Assembly (NCBI GenBank): GCA_019009955.1
Contig: CM032231.1
Span: forward strand, 90,280,501-90,344,500
Length of the DNA stretch: 64,000 bases
Direction: 5' to 3'
Origin: Riptortus pedestris
Lineage: Eukaryota > Arthropoda > Insecta > Hemiptera > Alydidae
Both the position numbers and the translations under genes were made by a program. This document shows positions 11,627 through 23,104 of the stretch, piece after piece. Each line of letters begins with the position of its first letter. Positions within the stretch are counted from its first letter, which is position 1. The notes beneath the pieces were generated by a model that was given only the letters and a program-made list of their open reading frames with translations, was not told the DNA's origin and searched no databases.

Positions 11627-12008
11627 TAGCATATTTCCCTTAAGGGAAATCAGATATTGAGGTCGTACTCATGACGCGATTTTCGAAAAATTTCTTCAAA
11701 TGTTCATCGATCCTACCCAGGAAATGTCGAAAATGAGGTCCGTTCAAAAAAAAAAAATATATATATATATATATATTATTTTTACTCATAAAAAATCACC
11801 TCCACCTTTTCATAAACATCTACAAGGACAAGACATATTAAATATCTAAGTATATTCTTTGACAGTAAACTTATATATATATAATTTTGAACGGACCTCA
11901 TTTTCGTCATCTCCTGGGTAGGATCGATGGACATTTGAAGAAATTTTTCGAAACTCGCGTCATGAGTACGACCTCAATAGCTGATTTACCTTAAGGGAAA
12001 TCTGCTAA
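11627..12008. mobile_element. Inverted pair of H1 3' ends
   Basis: 11,627-11,778 is the palindrome-to-(TA)n end of H1 in one orientation. 11,872-12,008 is the same end in the opposite orientation, terminating in GGGAAATCTGCTAA. About 90 bp of unrelated sequence lies between. Together they form a large foldback of about 380 bp in which both outer ends are H1 3' termini. Confidence 0.8.
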
Positions 12009-12740
12009 AAAACAGGGCAATAAGTCAAAGCATATTTCTAAGAAATACTTCTGCTACATTTGTCTGAGTCATGCCGACATATATTGCAAATATGGTACTG
12101 AGTAGAAGGAATTTATATATATTTTATTTCATTTTGTATATTATATCTATTAATTTTTTCGGGGCTCAGGTTAGCCATGTGAGGTAAAGCGTTGCTTTTA
12201 ATCTCTCATGGTAATCCTAGGGTGGTGAGTTCGATTCCCGCCGAGGCAAAGGAATTTATTTAGTGACGGAACTCATTAAATAAAATCCTTAGTCTCACTC
12301 TGTGTAGAAAAGGGTGGTAACCAGTAGATAACCCGTCCCAATTAGTCTTAGTTGCAAAAAGTGGACGTTAATAAATAACTTCAACTCCAAGTGAAGTACC
12401 TTAGTAGTTTATATTGCAATGAATATTAATTTTTTCAGTTCATGAACATTAAAACAAAATAAGATTGGCGTATATTATGTAATTTATATTTCAATATTAA
12501 TTGAATGCGACATTTAATTAATAAAAATAAAATAATGTGAATTAGTGTACTTTAAATTGACCTTAATAACTAGCGGGTCAATTTGACCCAACGTTCTCAC
12601 TAATGTGAGATTTTTTCACGTTCCCTCTGCCGGGTTAAATTTAAGTTTTTTCTGGCTGAAATAAAGCACTTTATACCAAAAATAGTTTTTAAAGTTGGAG
12701 TTTCCCTAATTTTCTGAAACATCAACAGATGAAGCCAGTT
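12009..12740 (+). repeat. 0.7-kb duplicated block, copy 2
   Basis: Duplicate of 9,058-9,735, starting AAACAGGGCAATAAGTCAAAGC immediately after an H1 CTAA end and finishing CATCAACAGATGAAGCCAG. It carries about 50 bp more than copy 1 after the SINE (around 12,380-12,430). Confidence 0.75.
12161..12378 (+). mobile_element. tRNA-derived SINE, family S1 (inside duplicated block)
   Basis: Head GGGGCTCAGGTTAGCCATGTGAG, B box GAGTTCGATTCCCGCC, body with GGAATTTATTTAGTGACGGA and CCAGTAGATAACCCGTCCC, tail GTGGACGTTAATAAATAA. It is among the best-preserved heads of the family in this window. Confidence 0.85.
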
Positions 12741-13159
12741 GTCGGAGAAATATAGTGTTTACCTTAGAACTCAACAATGCTATTACAGTTAGAATTAATT
12801 TATATAGATTGAATTTGCATAATACATTATTCATCATTTGTATCAAATATGGTAGGAGTTAACTGAGATGGTTATAAAAAAAAAACAATTATAAAATATA
12901 TATGTTCCTCATGGAAGAAAAACTGAATAACATGAAAACTGAATAACTGTTAAACAAATTATTATACATTTCTTTCATACTTTCCATATATCCTTCAGGA
13001 AAGTAAAGTTGATTTTGATTTATATTTATGTACTTGTATGGGTTTGTCGTGAATTAATGTTTGGAAGAAAATAAGGGGGAGAGCAGTATACTTTACTTGG
13101 TGCAATCTGTTATTGGCGTTAAAAAAATAACATAGATTTAAATTATTAGGAATAAAATA
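12741..13159. other. AT-rich noncoding stretch
   Basis: No gene was seen. The piece GAATTAATGTTTGGAAGAA at about 13,052 recurs at 16,570 beside an H2 element, so this is probably decayed flanking repeat. Confidence 0.4.
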
Positions 13160-13464
13160 CTAGCATAGATTTGAATTAATTTATCCGGGTGAGGTACCTT
13201 AGTAGTTCATATTGCAAAGAATTGTTGAGCATATCAATATTTTTATGCAAATTACTTACTTCATACATTGTTATAAGAAAAAATATATAAAACAAAAGTT
13301 ACTTTTAATAAAACAAAAAACAACTTTTGATTTTTGCATGTTTGCCTTAAAACAAATAGAAAATGAAATATCGGGAATTTTTATTTCTGGCCTTCCTTAT
13401 AACACCACTCCCGTTCGAATCTAAAAAGTTTTATACCCCTAACCACCCCTAACCACCCCGTAGC
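13160..13464 (-). mobile_element. Helitron-like H2 fragment, split by piggyBac P3
   Basis: The AACAAAAGTTACTTTTAATAAAAC unit and the CTTATAACACCACTCCCGTTCG block are H2 internal sequence in reverse orientation. The family resumes after the P3 insertion at 15,370 with GAAAGAATTAATGCTAATTC. The segment at 13,165-13,245 is the reverse complement of about 16,200-16,285. Confidence 0.6.
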
Positions 13465-13468
13465 TTAA

Positions 13469-15365
13469 CCCATTAAGGACCAAACCTTAGATTTTTAATT
13501 TATCTCAAAACTTTTGTTATTTTCTTTCTTAGGAGATATAAAACAATGAGTTTAATATGATTTTAGAAAACAAATAGCATATGGGGGGGGGGGTCTGACA
13601 TCGTGTTCCACTTCTGGAACGTTGGTCCTGAAAGGGTGCATATAGAATTCGTCGATAAAATTCATTTATTTTCAAAAATAACTTTTATTTTTGACAAAAG
13701 CAACATTAAATTTATTTTAAAAAAGTTTAAAAATCAATAATAAGATATATAAAAATTCAAATAATAAGAAAAAAGGTGTTTTACAAATATGTTAATTTTT
13801 CCGTTATTACTTTTTTACAACTTTTATGGAAACTTACAAAACAGTTTACATGCATTGGGATTCCACATTTTGTACCCATCATTTTTGAATTTGTTTTACA
13901 ACATCCACATCGCCCCTCCTTCTTCCCTGGGCTTATAAAAGTGGCCTTTTTTATCCATAGTGGATTTCATCAGTAACTCTTTTATCCACTGGTCTAGACA
14001 TCCCTCCCAGTACTGGTTGGCTGATGACTTCCCTCTGGTAACTGCTGCAGATATGTCAAGTTGATGCGCCGAGTGAAACCTAGCAGGTCCAATGACTCCT
14101 CCTTATAACAATTTGTAAATTTCTAAAGGTTCCAAGCATTAGTCACAGAAGCATTTAGGGAATAGATCAACAGCTGGCAATACCATTGTTTCCCCCTAAT
14201 ATTTATTCTATAGTTGCCAATATTTTGGTCCAGTCTACCAACCCCTCCCATATACTGGTTGTACAGAGCTACAGAATAAGGTTGGGCGCTACTAATTTTT
14301 TTCTTCTCAGCTCGGCTCCACCTTTTAGCCTTGCCGACTGGTTGCACTCCTGCTTGGGTTAAGGCAATAACATCGTTGTCATTGTAACGTACTAACGTTA
14401 TGATTTTTGAGGTGTTGGTAACTTGGGCATAGTAACCTCGAGGTTTAGTCTTCACTTCTTTAGTGGTTTCATGTGGTGCTTTTCCGATGCAGTTGTTTCT
14501 TACAGTACCTGCACCACAGCATCCGTGCTTCTGCAGTTCTTCAAGAAGGCGAAGGGATATAAGAAAATTATCAAAAAAGAAATTGTATTTCTTATTTCTT
14601 TCCAATACTGATGTAATGGCAATTACTACTGAACCGCCTACTCCAAGTGAGGGATTAGTGTTGCCTGTCTTGGCTCCTTGATATGGAGATCCTTGCACAA
14701 GGTACCCCAATCGTGTGCATATACACCAAATTTTGTAACCAAATCTAATTGAATTACCATGAATGTGCTGTTTAGCCCCATGACGTCCATAATATGGTAT
14801 CATGGATTTGTCGACAGCAAGACTAATTTCGATTGGAAAATATTTATTCTATTTTTTATTCAGATCATCCCATAAACGTCTGCCCTCAGAAAATGTGGGC
14901 TTTCTTCTCCCAAAATACTCAATATTTCATCAACTGTATATTTGTAAATCGAAAAAACATTGTGAAAAAATGATGCACCCGTAAGGGACCATCGTTCCAC
15001 AAGTGGAACATTCTAATTTGTTAGGTTATAAATTTTAGAGATATCACTTTTTAAATCAATTGCATCTATTAAATAATAAAACATACATAACTCTAACTAA
15101 TTCTAACATATAACCTTTTATAAATAGTTTTTAAACAAATATTTACTCACCTTCATGAAGTCATGTCAAAACCCACTAAAGAGACACATGCAAATAACCA
15201 ATAGTGCTGATGTAATCTTACCAACAGTTAACCAAGTACCATTATTCATTGCAGGGAAGCTAATACTACATTATTACAATGAGATATAATTTTTACAAGG
15301 TTCACATTAAACAAAAAATGTTTTTGAAATCACGTTCCACAAATGGAACGTTGGTCCTAAATGGG
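13469..15365 (-). mobile_element. piggyBac element P3 with partial transposase
   Basis: Ends are CCCATTAAGGACCAA at 13,469 and TTGGTCCTAAATGGG ending at 15,365, inverted with one mismatch, directly flanked by TTAA on both sides (13,465-13,468 and 15,366-15,369). Subterminal palindromes GTTCCACTTCTGGAAC (about 13,609) and GTTCCACAAATGGAAC (about 15,334) lie inside the two ends, and a third related copy sits at 14,995. At 1.9 kb it is shorter than a complete piggyBac (about 2.4 kb or more) and encodes only the C-terminal half of the transposase. It inserted into an H2 element. Confidence 0.92.
14123..14803 (-). pseudogene. piggyBac transposase, C-terminal half, inactive
   Basis: This 226-residue frame matches the catalytic DDE region of piggyBac-type transposases (DDE_Tnp_1_7), which cut and paste DNA at TTAA. 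Signature stretches are YYGRHGAKQHIHG with IRFGYKIWC (residues 4-31), FFFDNFLISLRLLEEL (about 75-90, Asp of the second catalytic position present), GCCGAGTVRNN, and YNQYMGGVGRLDQNIGNYR (about 182-200). In the family the last motif reads GGVDxLD, and its first Asp is catalytic; here it is Gly. The N-terminal half, with the first catalytic Asp, is missing, and no good start precedes this region. It lies inside element P3. The frame is still open, so the decay is fairly recent, but the protein should not be active. Confidence 0.9.
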
Positions 15366-15369
15366 TTAA

Positions 15370-16540
15370 AATAATGAAAGAATTAATGCTAATTCACTTA
15401 TCGAGTTTTGTTAAGTTCGGTTCAATCGTTAGTGCCCAAAAAAATTGTTGGCTCCCGCTTTAGTTTTTAGTGTATATGTGTAGTGTGTTTCCCATCGTTT
15501 TTTTGGTAAATATGAACATAACAAAAGTTAGTTATTTTGTTATTTAGAGTAACTGTTGTTCTATACATTTTTTTTCGTATACCGAATTATAAACGAGATA
15601 TACGCTAAAACCTATAGCTGAAGTGAACAATTTTATTTGGGACAAAAGACCCAACCGAAATAAATAAAACTCGGTATGTGTATTAGCACTAACGCTTTCA
15701 TTATAATAAGCAATACGAACATTTCTAGGGACGGGCAGGAGTGGGGGTTGTAACGGAGGCCAGGATTTAAAATAGCGGTATTTCGTTTTCTATTCGTTTT
15801 TCGGCAAATATGAACATAACAAAAGTTGTTTATTTTGTTATTTAGAGTAAATTTTTTGATATTCATTTTTGTCTTTTAACAAAGTATAAACAAGATATAC
15901 ACTATAAACTAAAGCGGGACTCAACTATTTTATTGGGCGCTAACGATTGAACCGAACTTAACAAAACTCGGTATGTCAATTAGTATTAATTCTTCCATGA
16001 TTATAAGCTATATTAAAATGTTTAGGTTAGAACGGGAGTGGGAGTTATAAGGCAGGCCTGAAATAAAAATTCGCGATATTTCATGGTCTATTTGTTTTTC
16101 GACAAACATGCACATAACAAAAGTTGTTTACTTTGTTATTTAGAGTAACTTTTGTTTTATACATTTCTCCAGGAACAATGTGTGGAGCAAGTAATTTGCG
16201 TAGAAATATTGATATGCTCAACAATTCATTCCAATTTGAACTATGAGGTACCTCACCTGGAAAAATTAATTCAAATCTACGTTAATATTTTGTCTTTAAT
16301 AACTGAAATCTATGAATAATACACAGGAGACGGGAAATATGACAATATGGAGGACTGTGAAGTCTTACATAAAAAATTAATTTTATTATTAACAAATGCC
16401 AACAACGGGTATAAACCCTAAACACTGGGACGGGGAAATGTCAAAATATTGTGCAATGTAAAGCCTTGCCAAAAAAATACCATCACCATTCTGCCTCAAA
16501 TGAATTCCCGGGCGAAGCCGGGTATCTGAGCTAGTATTTA
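15370..16540 (+). mobile_element. Helitron-like H2 element, with internal repeats
   Basis: Several units of about 290 bp, each with GTTGTTTACTTTGTTATTTAGAGTAAC-like sequence (near 15,530, 15,830 and 16,120) and ACGGGAGTGGGAGTTATAAGG-like sequence. It ends in the hairpin CCCGGGCGAAGCCGGG followed by TATCTGAGCTAGTA at about 16,520-16,537. The left part is scrambled with the remainder of the reverse-oriented copy split by P3. Confidence 0.6.
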
Positions 16541-16768
16541 TATAAGTGTGTGTTTGGGTGTTTCTTATGAATTAATGTTTGGAAGAAGAGAAGGGGGCAG
16601 TATATTTCACTTGGTGCAATCTGTTTCCAAAATACAACTATATATCCTGTAGTTAATTAATTAGTAATTACTAACTCCAATAACATTATGCAATGCGCAA
16701 TGGAACATTTATCTCATCATCCAACGTAAATGTTTATACGTGTGGGCGTGCAAGTATAACACAGACAT

Positions 16769-16841
<73 letters not shown>
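16769..16841. repeat. (CA)n-(TA)n compound microsatellite
   Basis: A (CA) run of about 26 bp passes directly into a (TA) run of about 45 bp. Right of it, at 16,853-16,885, is a reverse-oriented Helitron-like 3' end (AGGCTTCACTCGGGAAATCATTTGAG). Confidence 0.9.
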
Positions 16842-16849
<8 letters not shown>

Positions 16850-17145
16850 ATTAGCAAATTAGGCTTCACTCGGGAAATCATTTGAGACGGAAAGGTTCTA
16901 TTTTGTTTTTGGCAATGCTTCTATGTGTACAACTGCTCTTCCCGTCTAGGCTCATTTTTTCCCGTAAGGGTCCGTTGGGCGACTTATGGAAAAAAAATTA
17001 AATTTGAAGAATAAATGAAAATAAGTCTCTAATCATTCCCTCTCCACTGTTTGACACATCGTGAATAATTTCAATCATAATCATGGGTAGCATTTATTAT
17101 AATTAAATATGATCTATAATGTACGTATTTTGTATATAGAATCTA

Positions 17146-18045
17146 GCTAATATACCTGGCGATGCCCAGGAAAACATGGTTGACTGACTAATGATGGTAT
17201 TTTTATATAAAATCGTTTAAAAACCAATAGGAATCGGAATATCGCAATTTTTCAATTCAGACCTCCCTCATAACCCCCTTTCCCGTTTGGACCTAAAATT
17301 TTTAATATATCTTATAATCATGGAAGAATTAATGCTAATTCAAATTCCGAGTTTTGTTAAGTTCGGTTCAAACGTTAGTGCCCAACAAAATTGTTGGCTC
17401 CAGCTCTAGTTTTCAGTGTATATCTCGTTTATACATTGTTATACGACAAAAATGAATATAACAAAAGTTACTTTAAATAACAAAACAAACAACTTGTGGT
17501 ATGTGAATTATTATAATGAAACTGTTATTGCTAATACAAATACCGAGCTTTATTCAGTTCGGTTGAGTCTTTTGTGCCAAATAAAATTTTTCACTTCCGC
17601 TATATGTTTTAGCATATACCTCGTTTATAATTCGGTATACTGAAACTGTTATTGCTAATACACATACCGAGCTTTATTCAGTTCGGTTGAGTCTTTTGTG
17701 CCAAATAAAATTTTTCACTTCCGCTATATGTTTTAGCATATACCTCGTTTATAATTCGGTATACGAAAAATGTGTATATAACAAATGTTACTCTAAATGA
17801 CATAATAAACAACTTTTGTTATGTGCATATTTGCCCAAAAATCAATACGAAACGAAATATCGCTATTTTTAATTTTAGGCCTCCATTATAACCCCCACTC
17901 CTGTTCGTCTCAGAGAATATTAATATATCTTAAACTCTAAGTTGGGTTAATAGTAATATACATACCAAGTTTCATAAATTCGGTTGAGACGATTATGCGT
18001 AAAAAGGTAACAAACAAAAAACAAACAAACATACACGAAAGAAAC
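17146..18045 (-). mobile_element. Helitron-like H2 element with 124-bp tandem duplication
   Basis: On the - strand it ends in the hairpin CCTGGGCATCGCCAGG followed by TATATTAGCTAG (near 17,146). It begins near 18,045 with GTTTGTTTGTTTTTTGTTACC-like sequence. Inside, 17,517-17,640 and 17,641-17,764 are adjacent copies of one 124-bp segment that differ at a single base, so this duplication is much younger than the element. Confidence 0.7.
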
Positions 18046-18132
18046 AAAATGCAGTTATGGTGTCTATGACATGTGAAACGAAAAAGTATCGTGAAATTTC
18101 GAGAAAAAAATCAATGGACAGACAGAGGTTAC

Positions 18133-18137
<5 letters not shown>

Positions 18138-18181
<44 letters not shown>

Positions 18182-18182
18182 T

Positions 18183-18215
<33 letters not shown>

Positions 18216-18218
18216 GAG
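18138..18218. repeat. (TA)n-(TAGA)n microsatellite
   Basis: A (TA) run of about 40 bp is followed by a TAGA run of about 40 bp. A + or - strand open frame across it, rich in alternating Tyr-Ile, is an artefact of the repeat. Confidence 0.9.
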
Positions 18219-18566
18219 ATATAAAGGTAGCGGTGACTCGGAGCGGACTGTTGTTTACCAATCCACCACTAATTTAACATTTGGCTAAGAAGGCGGCTCT
18301 TGGCGCGAGGAAGTCGTCCCCTATAAATAAGAGCGGCATGCAACCTCAACCTGGTTATAAAGTGTGGTTACATGTTTTGCTTTGAGAAATACCGGTCTTG
18401 TGGTTTTTGAGTGCTTTATGTAGTTTTCGACAAATTCCTCTGAAAATAACCTATTTATTTTGCCCCCAGCGCTTACCCCTTCCTTTAAGAAGAGTGTATT
18501 TCCATTGTTTCACAATATAAGATTATAGTTTTATCTGAACTTTTTATTTTCCCGAAGTCCTCAATA

Positions 18567-18568
18567 TA

Positions 18569-18622
<54 letters not shown>
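18567..18622. repeat. (TA)n microsatellite
   Basis: Almost pure TA run with one TATG interruption, 26 bp before the start of an H1 copy. Confidence 0.85.
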
Positions 18623-18625
<3 letters not shown>

Positions 18626-18647
18626 TATTATCACTTAATTTTGTTTT

Positions 18648-20349
18648 AAGCAGATTTCCCTTAATATATAATCTATATATTTGTCTGTTACCGCTCTAGC
18701 AGTCGCAAGTATTGTATAATCATTACCAAAATCGATATTTAGTCGTTTCATGTAAATAGAAAGGTCAAGTTCGTTAAATGCTCTAATCGGACCAGAGGGA
18801 GGGGGGGGGGTTTAGAGAGGGAGAATTCTGAAACTGCTAAATATCTCCGTTACTATACGTCGAATCGAAAAAGTGTATGGAATCAATCTACTATAAATAT
18901 TGTTATATACATTTATTTCCAATAATTAATATTAACCAAAATATTTGCGTGTTTCAGTTTTCAGCCTTCAGCAAACCCCCACTTCTACTCATGTCACATA
19001 AACAATACTCGGTTATGTAATAAACCACATCATTTGAAGCTTAAAAACCAAATATTGTTTTCAATAGACATTTATTATACGAGATACATGCAAATATGTT
19101 TTGGTCACCCCTCCCGCCTTCTTATGTTTTTTGACTGCTTTGAAATTTGATTCATTGAGATGGATATTATTTTGATTCATTATAAATCACAGTACTAGAT
19201 ATAGTAAATAGTTTTCAATCAAATTGATATTTTATATTCAGATATTTTACAGTAATTGTTTTTAATTCCAGTAAGAAGTTGGCAGAACTGTTTTTTTTAC
19301 ATTTCAGAAGCTTTCTGTCGGGAGTTTTCTTATTATAATTTGTATTTATCCACTTAACCCTAGAATTTCCGACCTCTCCCAGGTCGCATGGATTACCAAG
19401 GGGGGGGGGGCTCCTCGAGCCCACAACCTTAAAAACCTTTTATTTTGGTTCTATAATTTTTTTAAAATTTTTATTTCTATTGGATTATGTTTAATGAACG
19501 TTTCTTATGACACCTGTGAAAAAAAAAAAATTAAATACAAAAATAAAAATAAATTAAAAAAAAAAGTTCGGATGGGGAAAAAAGGACGACTTTAAATTAA
19601 ATGTAATTTTATTCTACTGGAGGAACATATCTAAACATTGTTAGAATAAAAAGTTATCTATATCTAAGTTATTATAACATTATAATAGAATAATAATTTA
19701 AGAAAATATAATTATCAGATTCGTAATGCAATTATCGGTGCTTTTGCACAATAATTTTTTTTCCGAGTGTTTATCCAGGATGCAGCATGGACTAACTGTT
19801 CCCCTAGTTGGGAACAACCTAGAAAATCTTCTCTTTTCTAAAAAAGTACCTATCAGGAGCAATAATTATAACCATCTCAGTAATATATTTTTATATGAAA
19901 AAAAATTATATGGGGAGAATATATATATTTTTTTTTGAGAAAAAAAAAACTTGAGAAGGTTTGTGTATGTTAAAATTACATCAAAGTAATTATTATTTGA
20001 GCAATATAATTAATAACACTTGAATTACTAGTTAAAAGTAGTATTAAATATCAGTGGGCTCGAGGAGCCCCCCCCCCTTGGTACTTAAGTTTAATTTTCA
20101 GTTTATTTAATTTTATTGTTATGCCCTCACTCTAGGATGTTTTTTGAGGAATACATAAAATATCAAAAATATCCCATTAAAATTGGGTGATAGGGAACAA
20201 AAACAAAAATTTGTGGGCTCAAGGAGCCCCCCCCCCCTTGGTAGTTCTAGGGTTAATATTCATGTTGGTGTTGTGTTACCGGTATGTATATTTATCTATT
20301 GTTAAACTTCACGCGGGAAATCTGCTTGGTTTACCCTGCGTAACAGACT
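18648..20349 (+). mobile_element. Helitron-like H1, long form, interrupted by piggyBac P4
   Basis: Starts AAGCAGATTTCCCTTAA at 18,648, lacks most of the palindrome-to-core segment, then follows the family closely (GTCTGTTACCGCTCTAGCAGTCGC, ATCTCCGTTACTATACGTCG, AAGAAGTTGGCAGAACTG). At CACTTAA (19,354-19,357) it is split by P4. It resumes after 20,253 with TTAATATTCATGTTGGTGTTG and ends GTTTACCCTGCGTAACAGAC at 20,349. The uninterrupted copy at 56,613-57,550 reads CACTTAATATTCATGG at the same place, which gives the empty site. Confidence 0.88.
19358..20252. mobile_element. piggyBac-type element P4, nested in H1
   Basis: TTAA duplications flank it exactly (19,354-19,357 and 20,253-20,256). Outer ends are CCCTAGAA and TTCTAGGG. 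Just inside is a longer inverted repeat: ACCAAGG, a run of G, then CTCCTCGAGCCCAC on the left, and the mirror GTGGGCTCAAGGAG, run of C, CCTTGGT on the right. A further copy of that GTGGGCTCGAGGAG motif sits at about 20,055. No transposase was recognised. The start CCCTAGAA is shared with P5. Confidence 0.9.
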
Positions 20350-22680
20350 TTTTTTCATTATGCTTCTGACTTACACGTATTTAAAATGGAATCCTTAACA
20401 CTCATTTCGAACTATCATTCCATAATATAAATTTTCCCCTCTTTTTTAATAAAAAAAATTATGTAATTATAATTCCAAAACTATTCATTTTTATCAACTA
20501 AAATTGCATTCGCCAAAGCAGGACATAATTGTTATCACCTGAATAGACCAGACAGGTGTACCTAATAACTTTAAAATACATTTTTAATTCTTATAAATTT
20601 ATTAAATGATTTATAAATACAAATATAATTTAACAACTCTATGCCAAAAATGGGAAGAGAAGAGAGACTGAATTTGGATGAGATCAAGTAATCCATTAGA
20701 TATCTCATTACTTTGGACGATTGGCAACATTCATAATTAAATGTTAATATCAACTTTTTCTTCTATTACGTAATTATTTATTGTTTTATAATAAAAAATA
20801 TCATCGAAATAGACGCCAATGAACAATCGAAGCAAAAATACTGCTCTCTTATAGTCATAATAGAACTTTTTTTTTTTTGGTAGGACAGTTCCTTAAATGG
20901 TTAGGGGACCCCGATCCATCTGCTGGGTCAACATTAAACATGGTATAGATTGAAATATGCAAAAACAAATCACGAACATAATGCTCCTATAAGTAGTTAA
21001 AAATCTATAGTAATTTTATTTTTCGAAGTAAGGCAAAAGTCTTTTTCTTTTTAATTAATTTTGCCTTTTTGAAAGTTTAATTAAAGCAAAAAGGATCAAT
21101 CTCTTATCAGTCAAAGAATCTCTAAAAGGGAACCAAGTCCCGACTTAGGGATCCAGAGAACCCAAGTAATTCCTAACTTCTCTCCCCCCTCCCCCCTCAC
21201 GAGACTTCAAAGTCTCCTAGAAAATGACTTGAGCTACTTTTAAACTTCTTACTTATCAGCATCGATGAAAGGTGACTCTTTTTAAACATGTAAAGAGATT
21301 AGAATTAATTCCATAAAAACAAATTATGTAACCTATTTAGACCCTTAAGGACGAAAGAAGAAAAGTTCTTGTGACAACATAATATGACATTTTAATAATT
21401 TTACGAAACCAGTAGAACGTTGGTAAATAATTAGATTATTAAAATGGTATCTCCTTAGATAATGTCTGGAAAAAAATTAATGCTATTTTACAAAATAATT
21501 ATCAAATATTTATAACTATATAAATGTATAACTATAACGTCTTGTACGTTAAAAGTAATCTGCTTCAGTTGCCGTTGATCTATTTATTTGAACATGCCCA
21601 AATTAAAATGACAGAATTGTGACAAGCCTAATAAAGACTCAGCTTCCTCAGGTAAAAATAATATTGGAATCCCCAACCACATAAACAACTTTTTCTATCT
21701 TGGCACTTACTTGAATTCCTTGTTATCAACCTTACATTCACTTTCAGCCCTCAGGGAAGGCGAGTCTTGTCAACGATAAACTCCAACATCTTATTGGTGA
21801 AATTAATTCGAATGCTAATCCAGGAGATATACTTGAATTATAATGTCCATTGACAGGGCGAAGCAAAGGAATTAAAAACACGCCTAGTAATGATTAACAT
21901 ATATGCAAATATTTAATTAACATACTACATTTACGATTAATATTTGCATTATAAAATGCTAACTCGCACGAATGTGTATAATGGAGATATAAAGTTTTAA
22001 GTAAATAGTCGCCTATAAACATTTATATTTTATCTAAACCTTAATTATTTCAAAGCTATTTTATTCATTTTAGATACACATCTCATATTAGTTATCCATT
22101 TATTTTTTTTAATTAATAAATATTCTAAGAGGATTTCCCTATTGTCCAATGGGAGTCTATGTTCCGATTTTCAATTACTACGTTTCACTTTTACCTAGTT
22201 TTGTATTTTGTCTTTGTGCTTATGTTTAGTGGTCCATTTCTGTTTTTGTTTTCCATTTCTTTTTTTGTGTTTCATTTTTGTTTTAGATTTTATTTCATAT
22301 TTAAATTATTATTATTATTATTTTTTTAATTTATGAATCTTCTCTTTTGAGCTACATCGGCACAGCTACGAAGCTGAAATAAATAATATAAAATAACATA
22401 ATAATGATTAGTTGTAACGAAAGTGTTTGTGACTATTCATCTAATGCAGGAACATTTCCTAAGAAGGACTAAATACTCCTAGTGCTACGATATGATTTCA
22501 GGCATATACTGCTTTCTATTTATTCGTGGTTGGTAAAAAATGCCATGCCACGCTAAACACTTGAAGACCTTCATAATAAATAATAACATAGTTATTGACT
22601 TTGGCTTTAAATATAATTATGGTTTCCAGTGAAAATAATGCTATTAAAAGTGTATGTGAAGTGAAGAGACAACGTCATTA
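20350..22680. other. AT-rich intron or intergenic DNA, nothing recognised
   Basis: No exon with credible splice sites, no repeat end and no RNA gene was seen. It probably lies within or upstream of the neuroligin gene whose last exon starts at 24,991. Confidence 0.4.
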
Positions 22681-23104
22681 GATATTGGCACTGTTATATG
22701 AAATGCTCGTTCTGCTTCAATCTGTGTGTTGCAGGCTGGAATGCAGTCCTTGAGTAGTTGGATTCCATGTCGGGGAGTGCTTATTAAATTGATGCAGTTG
22801 TGAGGTATCGATGTTGGGCTTATGTCTGTTCTCGGGCCTCCACTCAGCAATAGGAACAATTGATAAGTGACACTTGACAAAATGATAAGGATCTATGTTC
22901 TGCAATGCCGTTGCAATGGGGCATGGAATGCGACAAACTGACCTCTCATAATCGCTCCTACACCGCTGCTCGGGCAGGCCTTGATCCTGCATGGAACCTT
23001 GCGACCAGAGTTAGTTGGATAGCCTGAGGGAGGACTTACGGAGGCTGGGGTAGGGAGAAATTGGACAATGCTGTCCCCACGGAGTAGATTTAGGTTGTCC
23101 ATAG
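22680..23104 (-). other. GC-richer block of unknown origin
   Basis: This block is visibly richer in G+C than its surroundings. On the - strand it gives three overlapping frames of 69-91 codons, none of which resembles a protein I know. It adjoins the SINE-like unit at 23,105. It may be an old retroposon body. Confidence 0.3.

Noticed and set aside
18064..18261. Open frame with Tyr-Ile repeats
   Set aside because: It is translated (TA)n and (TAGA)n microsatellite. The same applies to frames at 38,708-38,905 and 56,631-56,843.
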